This document shows, one piece after another, positions 17,818-26,339 of a stretch of DNA of 64,000 nucleotides. This DNA comes from Timonella corticicola (GTDB lineage: Bacteria; Actinomycetota; Actinomycetes; Actinomycetales; Cellulomonadaceae). The notes below the pieces were generated by a model. It did not search any database and was not told the DNA's origin. It worked only from the letters and a program-made list of their open reading frames with translations. Where the stretch lies: the NCBI RefSeq assembly GCF_042683685.1, contig NZ_JBHUOP010000002.1, positions 558,001 to 622,000 on the forward strand, written 5' to 3'. Numbering within the stretch: position 1 is the first letter of the stretch; every line of letters starts with the position of its first letter. The translations under genes were made by a program, and so were the position numbers.

Positions 17818-19905
17818 CTAGGCGACGGGCAGGTGACGCGACCACCATTCGAGGATCGCGTCAAAGCGCTGCATCCGGTGCCACGGCGTACCGGTGCGTG
17901 AGAGTTCGTGGCTCTCACCGGGGAACACGAGGAATTCCGTGTCAACGCCTGCCCGCTTAAGCGCGGCGTAGTATTGCTGCGCCTGTTCGAGCGGGCAACG
18001 CAGATCCTCCTCGGAGTGCAAGACCAGGGTGGGGGTCGTGACGTTCTGAGCCACTGCCATCGGTGACTGTGTGAGCACGTGATCGGGGTCTGTCCCCGTA
18101 TACTCGCCCGCGAAGAACGAGCCAATGTCAGAGGTACCCACGAAAGAGAATGGTTCAAGGAAGCCGCGCTCCACGATTGCGCCCTTGAAGCGGTGGTCGT
18201 GTCCAATGATCCAGGAGGTCAGGTATCCGCCATACGATCCGCCAAGCACTCCCGCTCGTTCACCGTCGAGCTCAGGATTCGCGGCAACCGCCTGCTCAAA
18301 GAACGACAGCACGTCATCCATGTCGAGCGTGCCCATGGCCTGCCTAATCGCCACGCCATGTTCACGACCGTATCCCGCGGAACCGCGTGGATTGCACTGC
18401 ACAACCGCATATCCCGCCGCGGTGTACGCTTGGGCCTCGTCGAAGTAGGCCCACTGATAGTCGGCAAAAGGTCCGCCGTGAATGTTGAGCAAGACCGGAT
18501 GTGGCCCTTCGCCCTGCGGTTTGAAGATCCACCCGTGGACGGGATATCCGTCCTTGGAAGTCGCCTCGAACTCGACCTGCTTGGTGATGGTTGTACGCTC
18601 GCGCAGACCCGCTGCGAGATTCGTCAAGGTACGCAGGTCCTCTCCGGCGATCACCGCGATCTCCCCCGGTGTGGTCGGGTCCGTGTACGAGACGACGATC
18701 TTGCCATCCGCCACAGCAGCGCCGGTAATGACTCGGTGTCCTTCGGAGACTATGTCAACGGTGCCATCTGCGGTGACTCGGTGGAGTTGTCCCGCTCCAC
18801 GCACGCGCGCAAACGCGAGCACCCCCTCGCCGTCTGTGACGAGGGTGGAGTGCACGTCGCCGTAGTCAACGTGCTCTATATCGGTCAGCAGACGCGGTTC
18901 GGTCACGGGCAGGTCTGCCACGGAAGCAGCCCACACGCCGGTGTTTCGTGCAACAAAGTCGTATCCGGTCTCGCCGAGTTCCTGGCCAAGGACATACAAC
19001 GTGGAGAAGTCGGATGAAAATGCAGGTGCGCGCAGGCCCAGTTTCTTCTCGCCGCCGCCAACGATGAGTTCAGCTCTGGGCGCCTCCACCTCGCGTTCCT
19101 CGTTGGCCTTGAACTCGACTCCTGCAGCCAGGGCGACGCGGTAGATCGCGCTCTGCAGATCGTCGTCGGCTCCCTCATGCTGGGCAGAGGAGAAGTAGAC
19201 ATGCTCATCATCCAGGCCCCACACCGGCGTGGATACCGCATAGCGTGGGTCGGAGAGCAGCAACACCTTGGGCACTGAATCGCCAACGGGGTGCTCACCG
19301 GGGAGTTTTGGCTCGTCCTGGCCTGCACGTGCAATGAGGTCCTTCACCCGTCCGGTTGGAGCCTGGTATGGCTCCTCCTCAAACGCAGGAACCTCTACAA
19401 CGTAGAGTGCAGGCCTACGGTCCAGGATCCAGCCAGCACCGTTTGCGCGCACCTTGTGTTCGGTAATCCTGCGCGGGTTCTCTGCGCCTGCCGCAACACC
19501 GTCGATCGTGCCGTAGCGTCCATACTCTGGGGTAGCCGAGGTGAACGCAATGCGGCTTGAGTCCCCAGACCACCTAAACGAGTTCACGCCGAGGGCACGG
19601 TCCGTTATAACGCGTGCCTCTCCTCCGCGTGCACCAACGATAGCGATCTGTGGACGGTTCTTGGCGTCTGGGCGGAGGAACGCAATCGACTTCCCATCCG
19701 GGGAGAACTGAGGCGCGGTATCTCGCTTGCCTGAGGTGATCCTGCGCGGCGCTTCGTCCCCCGCCACCGGCACCTGCCACAACTGGCCGGTGTAGGAGTC
19801 GATGGCGAAGTTCGGGCGGCTCGCGGCAAACACGGCAACGCTTCCGGAAGGATCAAGCGCGGGAGTGGACACGGACGTCATCAGATCAAGTTGGTGGCTC
19901 TTCAT
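17818..19905 (-). CDS. S9 family prolyl oligopeptidase-type serine peptidase
   Basis: A 695-residue cytoplasmic-type peptidase. The first 440 or so residues are a beta-propeller with TolB/WD40-like repeats (APQFSPDGKSIAFLRPD, RWSGDSSRIAFTS). The C-terminal alpha/beta-hydrolase domain holds the catalytic triad: Ser in GGSYGGY near 557, Asp in EEDLRCP near 634, His in GESHEL near 666. It probably cleaves short peptides or acylated amino acids. The start at 19905 has TAGGCT seven bases upstream, suggesting a leaderless message; the longer in-frame reading has no family match. It converges with the preceding membrane-protein gene. Confidence 0.93.
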   Translation of the reverse strand: MKSHQLDLMTSVSTPALDPSGSVAVFAASRPNFAIDSYTGQLWQVPVAGDEAPRRITSGKRDTAPQFSPDGKSIAFLRPDAKNRPQIAIVGARGGEARVITDRALGVNSFRWSGDSSRIAFTSATPEYGRYGTIDGVAAGAENPRRITEHKVRANGAGWILDRRPALYVVEVPAFEEEPYQAPTGRVKDLIARAGQDEPKLPGEHPVGDSVPKVLLLSDPRYAVSTPVWGLDDEHVYFSSAQHEGADDDLQSAIYRVALAAGVEFKANEEREVEAPRAELIVGGGEKKLGLRAPAFSSDFSTLYVLGQELGETGYDFVARNTGVWAASVADLPVTEPRLLTDIEHVDYGDVHSTLVTDGEGVLAFARVRGAGQLHRVTADGTVDIVSEGHRVITGAAVADGKIVVSYTDPTTPGEIAVIAGEDLRTLTNLAAGLRERTTITKQVEFEATSKDGYPVHGWIFKPQGEGPHPVLLNIHGGPFADYQWAYFDEAQAYTAAGYAVVQCNPRGSAGYGREHGVAIRQAMGTLDMDDVLSFFEQAVAANPELDGERAGVLGGSYGGYLTSWIIGHDHRFKGAIVERGFLEPFSFVGTSDIGSFFAGEYTGTDPDHVLTQSPMAVAQNVTTPTLVLHSEEDLRCPLEQAQQYYAALKRAGVDTEFLVFPGESHELSRTGTPWHRMQRFDAILEWWSRHLPVA

Positions 19906-20002
19906 ATTCTTCAGCCTACCCCCGCTCTCGCCGCTCAACGCGCAGTTCCGCATGTACGGGACTAACGTGGATAATGCCCTATTCCATGGGAAGGAGCTCA
20001 CA

Positions 20003-20278
20003 ATGCCCGAGAATTCCAGCAATCGCAGCAACTCCATCAAGAACCCAGAGGTCTACGACGCGCTTCGCGAGGACGGCGCGTCAGAGGAGAAGGCTGCACG
20101 TATCTCCAATGCAATCGCACGAGACGGCGCCCAAGCAGTTGGGTCACGCGGAGGGCACGCAGGTTCGTACGAGGACTGGACGGTCCCACAACTTCAGCAG
20201 CGGGCCAAGGACCTTGGCCTTGAGGGGTATTCCGGCCTCAACAAGAAGGACCTCATCACTCTGCTCCGCAATCGTTGA
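20003..20278 (+). CDS. Small Rho-N/SAP-like domain protein (DUF7218-like)
   Basis: A 91-residue protein. The first half (NPEVYDALREDGASEEKAAR, then ISNAIARDG) is a short helical motif found in many small actinobacterial proteins annotated as DUF7218. The C-terminal 40 residues (SYEDWTVPQLQQRAKDLGL, then GYSGLNKKDLITLLRN) form a Rho-N/SAP-like helix-extended-helix, which may bind nucleic acid. GGAAGGAG lies six or so bases before the ATG and fixes the start; an upstream in-frame reading is antisense to the peptidase gene. Function is not established. Confidence 0.85.
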   Translation: MPENSSNRSNSIKNPEVYDALREDGASEEKAARISNAIARDGAQAVGSRGGHAGSYEDWTVPQLQQRAKDLGLEGYSGLNKKDLITLLRNR

Positions 20279-20322
20279 TTTCCGACGACACCTCACGTTC
20301 GCATCTCGCGAGGTGCGGACGC

Positions 20323-20763
20323 CTATTGGTTCCGCGCCCTCACATCGCGCATGCGTTCACGCGTTGATGTGAGCACCAAAGGCAGCAACAGCAAGGCCAT
20401 GATGATCGTGGCCAACCGGTTCGTTGCAAAGTCCTCTATCGAGGATCCAACCTCCATCCCGTACCCCAGCACGGTGACGAACACGAGGAAAAGCAACATC
20501 CCATAGATGGCCCAGATACGCGTACGACGAAAGAGGATGCCTATCCCACAGGCTATTTCATATGCCGCCAGCGCTAGGGTCATCCAGCCGATATTGGGCA
20601 TGACCAGGGAGGACCACAGATCTTCTAGAACCGGAAAGAGTGCGGTCGTGCCAAAGCCCGCATAATCCTCGGGAATCGTTCTCCCCAGAACCACGTGCGA
20701 GATTCCTCCCAGCACGAAGATCACCGAAAAGATGATCCTGACCGATCTATCGTAGATTTTCAT
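20323..20763 (-). CDS. DoxX-like membrane protein
   Basis: A 146-residue protein with four predicted membrane helices (about residues 8-28, 55-75, 80-100 and 115-132), in the pattern of the DoxX family (GGISHVVLG after helix 1). Its start overlaps the TetR stop by ATGA, so it is translated with its probable regulator. DoxX relatives are linked to quinone or redox functions in membranes, but this member's function is not known. The positive-charged tail RERMRDVRARNQ should face the cytoplasm. Confidence 0.75.
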   Translation of the reverse strand: MKIYDRSVRIIFSVIFVLGGISHVVLGRTIPEDYAGFGTTALFPVLEDLWSSLVMPNIGWMTLALAAYEIACGIGILFRRTRIWAIYGMLLFLVFVTVLGYGMEVGSSIEDFATNRLATIIMALLLLPLVLTSTRERMRDVRARNQ

Positions 20764-21455
20764 ACCGTTTCCCGTCCGTGAATCTGAAGGAAATGGCGTA
20801 CGTGCCGCTGCAGCAAATCAAGCGCCACAGGCTCCCCACCTTCGCTTTCGGCATAGTCGATCAACATGAAGACAGGACCAAAGAAGGCCACGGCCATCTC
20901 GCGGGCATCGAGGCCCTCACGAAACTCACCGGAGTCCAGCAACTGACGGAACAGTTCGGTGTGAAACGACAACGGTTGGACAATGAAGTAGTCGGCGAAA
21001 TGACTCGCGACAGCAGGATCTCGATATCTTTCGATCTGCATCAAACGCCGAATACGCGAGAAGTCTGGATCATGTAGAACGAACGTAAAGAACGACTGGG
21101 CCACTAGTAGCAGTGACTTTTCACTGATGCCACGATACGGCTCGGCGGCCTCTCTCACGGGAGAAAACGATAGCCCTTGAGCGGAGCCGATCCTGGCGAG
21201 GGCATCATGCGCCCGTTCAATCAACGCCTCGAACAGCGCCTGCTTGGATGGGAAATGTTTGTACACCGAACTCTCTCGTATACCCACCTCCCGGGCAAGA
21301 CCACGAATAGAGGTCCCCGCGTACCCTCTGGCAGAGAACAGATTCATCGCGGCTTCGAGCAGAGCTTCGCGCGTGGTGCTTCTTTTAGCTGGAGGTACCC
21401 CAGCCTCCCTTGTCGCACCATCGCCTGAATCGGCTAACGAACGTTCGCTTTCCAT
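20760..21455 (-). CDS. TetR-family transcriptional regulator
   Basis: A 231-residue regulator. The helix-turn-helix lies at about residues 28-70 (TREALLEAAMNLFSARGYAG, then GIRESSVYKHFPSKQALFEA), and the C-terminal ligand-binding half is poorly conserved, as usual. The start has no Shine-Dalgarno site; TAGCTT six bases upstream and TTGACG 18 bases before that make a good leaderless promoter. A perfect palindrome CGAACGTTCG lies within the first codons, where bound repressor would block the gene's own transcription. It is coupled to the DoxX-like gene, its likely target. Confidence 0.92.
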   Translation of the reverse strand: MESERSLADSGDGATREAGVPPAKRSTTREALLEAAMNLFSARGYAGTSIRGLAREVGIRESSVYKHFPSKQALFEALIERAHDALARIGSAQGLSFSPVREAAEPYRGISEKSLLLVAQSFFTFVLHDPDFSRIRRLMQIERYRDPAVASHFADYFIVQPLSFHTELFRQLLDSGEFREGLDAREMAVAFFGPVFMLIDYAESEGGEPVALDLLQRHVRHFLQIHGRETV

Positions 21456-21491
21456 AGAGTGAAGCTATACCCGCTGATGAAGTAGCGTCAA
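21438..21491 (-). promoter_or_regulatory. Promoter and candidate operator of the TetR/DoxX pair
   Basis: Minus-strand -35 TTGACG (21486-21491) and -10 TAGCTT (21462-21467) place the first transcribed base at or next to the ATG. The palindrome CGAACGTTCG (21438-21447) directly follows the start, consistent with autorepression. Binding is inferred. Confidence 0.55.
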
Positions 21492-21635
21492 GTGTTTTAG
21501 GGATTGCATATAACTGGATATCGCCGCTTTCCTGGGGTCAAGGGCATGACCTTCGCGGCTGCGCGCCAGTCCGCACGGACTGCGTAACGGCCCGGAGGTT
21601 AGATCATTTCACCGGCACTGAGTATGGAACCCCAA

Positions 21636-21684
21636 AAAAACTGACGAGACTACCCAAGGAGTTTGGGTGGTCTCGTCAGTTTTT
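21636..21684. terminator. Bidirectional rho-independent terminator
   Basis: A 22-bp stem with one G-U pair (arms 21636-21657 and 21663-21684, short loop), with A-run on the left and T-run on the right. On the minus strand it directly follows the glycosyltransferase stop and ends that transcript. Confidence 0.88.
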
Positions 21685-21704
21685 AGGTGGGCAGTGAGGA
21701 ATCA

Positions 21705-22526
21705 TCACTTCTTGCCGAAACGGGTGACCTTCTTGAGCCGCCGCGCACTGATGGCCAACTGGACATCGCGATACTGGTTGGCGCGGTGCAGGGTGCCCTT
21801 CCAGTCCTTACCCGACGGGCGGTGCTTGAGGTCGCAGGCCACCTCAACCGCAACATAGCCCTGGGTCAGCAGGTCAATCGTGAGACCGGTCTCCACTCCC
21901 CAACCGCGAGCAAGCGGCGTGGCCGCTTCGAAAGCCTCACGGGTGAGGCAGCGCATGCCAGACAGAGGCTGCATGGGGGTCCAGCCGGTCATCTTGGTGA
22001 TCGCGGAACGTGCCGCACCAACCACAATGCCCCGTCCCCCGGCGCCCGGCTGGGGTGGCAGCAGCGCGATGGACATATCGGCCTCGCCGTTCAAGACAGG
22101 ATCAATCAAAGGGGCGGTGTTCACGGCGGTTTCAGCAAGATCAGCGTCGATGAACAGCAACAATCGTGGCAGACCGCCCTGCGCATCGCGCATGGCGACA
22201 ACTGCGGCCCCTGTTTCCATGGCGGCGGCCTTGCCGCGGTTGTGCGAGTGGCGGACCACAACCGCACCTGCCTGGCGGGCGATTTCCTGGGTGTTGTCCT
22301 CAGACCCGTCATCGACCACGAGAACCAGATCGACGTGCGGAATGGCCTTCGCGGCCCGGACAGTCTGCGCGATCCTACGAGCCTCATCCTTGGCGGGGAT
22401 GACCACCGCAACACGTTGCTTCTTCAACTGCTTCTCATTCACCTGCGATGACGCTGACTTAGCCCTGCGAATCCGCGCGACGGGAGTGCCTCCGGTGTGC
22501 GGAGTGGAGCGGGGACCCTCGTTCAC
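21705..22526 (-). CDS. Family 2 glycosyltransferase
   Basis: A 273-residue GT-A fold glycosyltransferase. The core VAVVIPAKDEARRI near residues 39-52 starts the nucleotide-sugar site, LVVDDGSEDNTQEI follows, and LLLFIDADL holds the DxD-type metal ligand. No membrane helix is seen. The GTG at 22526 has GAGGAAG nine bases upstream and is preferred over a GTG 18 bases earlier that lies within this site. Similar actinobacterial enzymes are close to glucosyl-3-phosphoglycerate synthases and dolichyl-phosphate mannosyltransferases; the acceptor cannot be told here. Confidence 0.88.
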   Translation of the reverse strand: MNEGPRSTPHTGGTPVARIRRAKSASSQVNEKQLKKQRVAVVIPAKDEARRIAQTVRAAKAIPHVDLVLVVDDGSEDNTQEIARQAGAVVVRHSHNRGKAAAMETGAAVVAMRDAQGGLPRLLLFIDADLAETAVNTAPLIDPVLNGEADMSIALLPPQPGAGGRGIVVGAARSAITKMTGWTPMQPLSGMRCLTREAFEAATPLARGWGVETGLTIDLLTQGYVAVEVACDLKHRPSGKDWKGTLHRANQYRDVQLAISARRLKKVTRFGKK

Positions 22527-22573
22527 GGCGAAACACTTCCTCACGAAACCTAGAATTACTCTTGAACAAAATA

Positions 22574-22625
22574 TTACGTTGTGGTTGGCACTCCTGCGAA
22601 CGAGACAGGGCCAACCACAACGTAA
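22574..22625. terminator. Long hairpin between DUF5926 and glycosyltransferase genes
   Basis: A perfect 16-bp inverted repeat (22574-22589 and 22610-22625; TTACGTTGTGGTTGGC and complement, 20-base loop) lies 13 bases after the DUF5926 stop on the minus strand. It is a likely transcript end although the T-run is poor. Confidence 0.65.
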
Positions 22626-22637
22626 ATGTCGCTTAAT

Positions 22638-23462
22638 TTAGCGCAAGGTCACCTGACGCGAGATGATGCCAGCGCGGGCACGACGCTCGTTTGCATCGAG
22701 TGGTTCGGTGTTCTCGATTGCTGGCTGAAGTTTCTTCCAGAACTCAGCAACCGCGTCCTGAATGTCTTCCGCCTCAGAACCACGTACGAGCTCCCACACT
22801 GGGATGACAATTCCACATGAGCGGAACGCACCGAGGAACTTCGCGCCCTCGATCGAGGACTCGCGCTTGGCGTGCAGGCGGGCGATGCCGTTGATGACGG
22901 CATCCTCGTCGTACGGCATGCTCCAGCGCAGGAACTCCTTTGGACCCATGCGGCACCAGTAGGCGGAGTCAACGGTCGTGAGCTTGACGGTGTCGATCAT
23001 GGAATCGGCTGCCTCGTCGAGAGCGCCACGCAGTTCCGCGTTGATCTCGGCGTTCGGATCGATCCAGTAGTCGAAGTTGTCGTGGACGACGACCTCGAAC
23101 GGAGCGGTCAGGTCAAGCACGTCCTGGAGACGTGGACCCGGTCCAGGCAGTTCGGAGCGAGTCAGCGGCAGGCCCGGCTCGAGCTCGAACGCATCGAGCA
23201 GGTTCGCTGCCAGGTCACGAGACAGGTCGCCCGAGCCTGCAAGGGTCTGCAGCGCGAGAATGACGGTGCCGTCCTCACGGTGCAACGCAGGAAGCTGCTC
23301 TGGGAGCGACGTCGAGATGACGAACTCACGGGAGCCGTACTCCGCAGTGGTACGAGCATTGATGGTTGCTGCTGGAACTACCTCGCGCATGGCGACAAGG
23401 TCAGCCTCCGCGGGAATTCCCTCGAAGGGGCGCAGCACAAAGTCAGTGGAAATCTTAGCCAT
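22638..23462 (-). CDS. DUF5926 family protein
   Basis: A 274-residue conserved actinobacterial protein of unknown function. The sequence matches DUF5926 in pattern: FVLRPFEGIPAEADLVAMRE at the start, a middle segment with HDNFDYWID, and a C-terminal ARAGIISRQVTLR. No membrane helix or signal peptide is seen, so it is probably cytoplasmic. The start has TAGGCT seven bases upstream and no Shine-Dalgarno site, suggesting a leaderless message. A small inverted repeat (CCAAGCC/GGCTTGG, 23467-23484) overlaps that -10 region. It is divergent from pgm. Confidence 0.88.
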   Translation of the reverse strand: MAKISTDFVLRPFEGIPAEADLVAMREVVPAATINARTTAEYGSREFVISTSLPEQLPALHREDGTVILALQTLAGSGDLSRDLAANLLDAFELEPGLPLTRSELPGPGPRLQDVLDLTAPFEVVVHDNFDYWIDPNAEINAELRGALDEAADSMIDTVKLTTVDSAYWCRMGPKEFLRWSMPYDEDAVINGIARLHAKRESSIEGAKFLGAFRSCGIVIPVWELVRGSEAEDIQDAVAEFWKKLQPAIENTEPLDANERRARAGIISRQVTLR

Positions 23463-23606
23463 GGGTCCAAGCCTACCGGCTTGGGCTGTCCACCAAGCGC
23501 AGGAATCCGCTGGAAGTCAGGGAATCGTCGGCAATAAAGAATCCAATTCGTGAAACAAACGTGATTGGGACCACGCGCCACGTCAAGTAATGGCAAAATC
23601 GAACCT

Positions 23607-25280
23607 ATGGACCCACGTGCTGGCACTCTCGCCCTCCCAGAAGACCTCATCGACGTTGATGCGCTCATCAGCGCGTACTACGACCTCACCCCGGATATCT
23701 CGGATCCGACCCAGAAGGTGACCTTTGGTACGTCCGGTCACCGTGGTTCGTCGCTGGATCGGGCGTTCAACGAGGCGCATATCGTTGCGACGACCGCCGC
23801 GATTGTTGAATACCGTCGCGGACAAGGCACCGACGGCCCGCTGTTCATCGGTCGCGACACGCACGCGCTGTCGCTCCCAGCCTGGCAGTCAGCCATCGAG
23901 GTTTTGGCCGCCGCTGGCGTGACCGTAATGATCGATGCCCGCGACTCGTTCACCCCAACGCCCGCCGTCTCCCACGCGATTCTGCTGTTCAACGGCGCAG
24001 GTACTGCAGAGGGCGTGCGCACCACCGGACCGGGCCTCGCCGACGGAATCGTGGTCACCCCATCCCACAACCCACCCCGTGACGGCGGCTTCAAGTACAA
24101 CCCGCCGCACGGTGGCCCAGCCGACTCGGATGCAACCACGTGGATCGCCAACCGCGCCAATGACATCCTCAACGAAGGATTCCGCAACATCCCTCGCCTC
24201 TCGCTCGCGCAGGCCGAGGCCTCCGATTACGTCAAGCGGCACGACTACCTGAGCGCCTACGTTGACGACCTCGCCAACGTGCTCGACCTCGACGCGATCC
24301 GCGATGCTGGCGTGCGTATCGGCGCTGACCCACTCGGCGGTGCGGCCGTCGAGTACTGGGGTGCAATCGGCGAGCGTTATGGACTTGACCTGACTGTGGT
24401 GAACCCTCAGGTCGACCCTCGCTGGGCGTTCATGACCCTCGACTGGGACGCGAAGATCCGCATGGACTGTTCCTCCCCCTACTCCATGGCATCGCTCGTG
24501 GAGAAGGTGCGCGGCTCCGATGCGTTCGACATCGCAACGGGTAACGACGCCGACTCCGACCGCCACGGCATTGTCACCCCGGACGCTGGCCTGATGAACC
24601 CGAACCACTACCTCGCGGTCGCGATCAACTACCTGTACTCCGGCGCGCGCCCCGACTGGAATCCCAACACCACGATCGGCAAGACTCTCGTGTCCTCTGC
24701 GCTCATCGACCGGGTCGCCGGTGGGTTGGGCCGCGAGTTCATCGAGGTTCCCGTCGGCTTCAAATGGTTCGTGCCCGGTCTGCTCGATGGCTCGGTTGGG
24801 TTTGGTGGCGAGGAGTCCGCTGGCGCGTCCTTCCTGCGGAAGAACGGCACCGTCTGGTCGACCGACAAGGACGGCCTGATTCTCGCTCTGCTCGGCTCCG
24901 AGATCATCGCCAAGACCGGCAAGTCGCCGTCGCAGCACCACGCCGAGTTGGTGGAACGGTACGGCGAGTCCTGGTACGCCCGCGTCGACGCCCCGGCCTC
25001 GCTTGAGGAGAAGGCAACTCTGTCCAAACTGTCGCCTTCGCAGGTCACCGCGACCTCGCTGGCTGGCGATCCGATCACCGCTCGCCTCACGGAGGCTCCC
25101 GGCAACGGCGCGGCGATTGGCGGCCTGAAGGTCACGACCGACAACGCGTGGTTCGCGGCCCGCCCTTCCGGCACCGAGAACGTCTACAAGATTTACGCGG
25201 AGTCGTTCGTTTCCGCCTCGCACCTCACGCAAGTGCAGGAATCAGCGAAGCAGGTCGTGTCCGAGGCGCTCGGTTCCTAG
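23607..25280 (+). CDS. pgm: Phosphoglucomutase, alpha-D-glucose-phosphate specific
   Basis: A 557-residue phosphoglucomutase interconverting glucose 1-phosphate and glucose 6-phosphate, linking glycogen and sugar-nucleotide synthesis to glycolysis. FGTSGHRGSS is near residues 40-49, the phosphoserine site TPSHNP at 151-156 (Ser153), the metal loop DADSDRHG in the middle, and the sugar and phosphate loops GGEESAG and RPSGTEN near the end. Length fits the bacterial Pgm type. The start at 23607 gives the family N-terminus; there is no clear Shine-Dalgarno site and the message may be leaderless. A strong terminator follows. Confidence 0.96.
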   Translation: MDPRAGTLALPEDLIDVDALISAYYDLTPDISDPTQKVTFGTSGHRGSSLDRAFNEAHIVATTAAIVEYRRGQGTDGPLFIGRDTHALSLPAWQSAIEVLAAAGVTVMIDARDSFTPTPAVSHAILLFNGAGTAEGVRTTGPGLADGIVVTPSHNPPRDGGFKYNPPHGGPADSDATTWIANRANDILNEGFRNIPRLSLAQAEASDYVKRHDYLSAYVDDLANVLDLDAIRDAGVRIGADPLGGAAVEYWGAIGERYGLDLTVVNPQVDPRWAFMTLDWDAKIRMDCSSPYSMASLVEKVRGSDAFDIATGNDADSDRHGIVTPDAGLMNPNHYLAVAINYLYSGARPDWNPNTTIGKTLVSSALIDRVAGGLGREFIEVPVGFKWFVPGLLDGSVGFGGEESAGASFLRKNGTVWSTDKDGLILALLGSEIIAKTGKSPSQHHAELVERYGESWYARVDAPASLEEKATLSKLSPSQVTATSLAGDPITARLTEAPGNGAAIGGLKVTTDNAWFAARPSGTENVYKIYAESFVSASHLTQVQESAKQVVSEALGS

Positions 25281-25293
25281 CGTTTTGTTGTAG

Positions 25294-25330
25294 AAAATGG
25301 GCCACCGGACTGTCCGGTGGCCCATTTTTT
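25294..25330 (+). terminator. Rho-independent terminator of pgm
   Basis: A GC-rich perfect stem (GGGCCACCGGAC and complement, extended by A/T pairs) followed by a run of six T, 14 bases after the pgm stop codon. Confidence 0.93.
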
Positions 25331-25492
25331 ATGCGCGGTTGCGGATGGTCAGGCGGGTTCGTGTGGCCCGTGTGTTGGCGTGGCCTGACTGGCGATGAGT
25401 CGGCGCTTCCCGCGCTCGGGTCACCTCCCAGCCACACTACTGGTGGCCAAGCTCAGCGGGCGACACTGGCGCATCTACCTCGCTATCAACCG

Positions 25493-26098
25493 TTAACGCT
25501 TGGACTTGCGATACCCGGCACTCTTGGCCGCGCTTTCAGTTGCAAAGCACTCTTCGGGGTTTGTCCGAGAATAGTAGGCTCCGCCGGGAACGTGATAGAT
25601 CAGTTCACCAGAAGACGACACGTTGCCCTTGATTGGGTGGCTTGAAGGGCAGTTCCAACCTTTCGGCTTCACCCGGTTGGGTTTCTTGGTGACAGGCTTC
25701 TTTCCCTGCGTGATCTTGAGCGTCTGCGTCAGGTTCTTGGTCTTGGTTTTTCCGTAGACCCACTTCGAGGTTTCCGCGCTCTTGGTAGCGACCTTGTACT
25801 TCACGGTGGTTGTCACCCTGTAGGTACCTGCACGGAGCTTGGCGCTCTTCTTCTTGTTGACGATTGTCTTCTTGCCCTGCTTGACAGTGATCAACTTCGA
25901 AGAAATCTTCACCTTGCCCTTCTTCGTGACATTCGGCTTGATCGTGACCTTCTTGCCGTAAGCGGCCTTCTTGGATTTGATCTTGGCAACCTTAACCGAG
26001 CCTGGTTTCTCACTTGCCACCGCTGGGGTGGCGACGAAAGAGGCAGACAGACCTGTAAGCACGAGAGTAGCCACGGCGATACCGCTGAATTTTTTCAT
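25493..26098 (-). CDS. Secreted Lys-rich protein with C-terminal Cys/His/Gly 'sunset'-type domain
   Basis: A 201-residue exported protein. The start at 26098 (MKKFSGIAVATLVL) gives a signal peptide ending near AVASEK at residues 28-33. The next 110 or so residues are extremely Lys/Thr/Val-rich and probably form an Ig-like beta fold. The last 55 residues (CPSSHPIKGN, then IYHVPGGAYYSRTNPEECF, then AGYRKSKR) form a small conserved module found at the C-termini of actinobacterial secreted nucleases and other exported proteins, which I know as the sunset domain and which resembles an Ada-type metal site. The role is unknown; binding to nucleic acid or wall polymer is inference from charge. Confidence 0.78.
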   Translation of the reverse strand: MKKFSGIAVATLVLTGLSASFVATPAVASEKPGSVKVAKIKSKKAAYGKKVTIKPNVTKKGKVKISSKLITVKQGKKTIVNKKKSAKLRAGTYRVTTTVKYKVATKSAETSKWVYGKTKTKNLTQTLKITQGKKPVTKKPNRVKPKGWNCPSSHPIKGNVSSSGELIYHVPGGAYYSRTNPEECFATESAAKSAGYRKSKR

Positions 26099-26339
26099 GA
26101 TGACTCGTTTCAACACCAAACTAGGCGACCGATCGACACTGATTTTCTGACCATATCTCACGTGTGGCCTGCATTTCTGCCCACCGTCCAGCCAATAAGA
26201 CATTATTAGGTCAAAAATACAATGGGTAGAACAGCCCCGGGGAAGGCGCGGGTACGAGCAACCACCCAACGCCTCACCAAACGACCGACCAAAATCGAGT
26301 ACTCGTGGTCAACCAGCCGACTCGTCGGCGATAAGAAAC

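Noticed and set aside
21534..21610. Structured GC-rich stretch resembling part of a tRNA or riboswitch
   Set aside because: Short palindromes (CAGTCCG/CGGACTG, GGTCA/TGACC) are present, but no cloverleaf or known riboswitch core could be built.
23889..25232. Open frame of 447 codons antisense to pgm
   Set aside because: It lies entirely opposite a clear phosphoglucomutase gene, has no family features, and is expected from high-GC codon bias.
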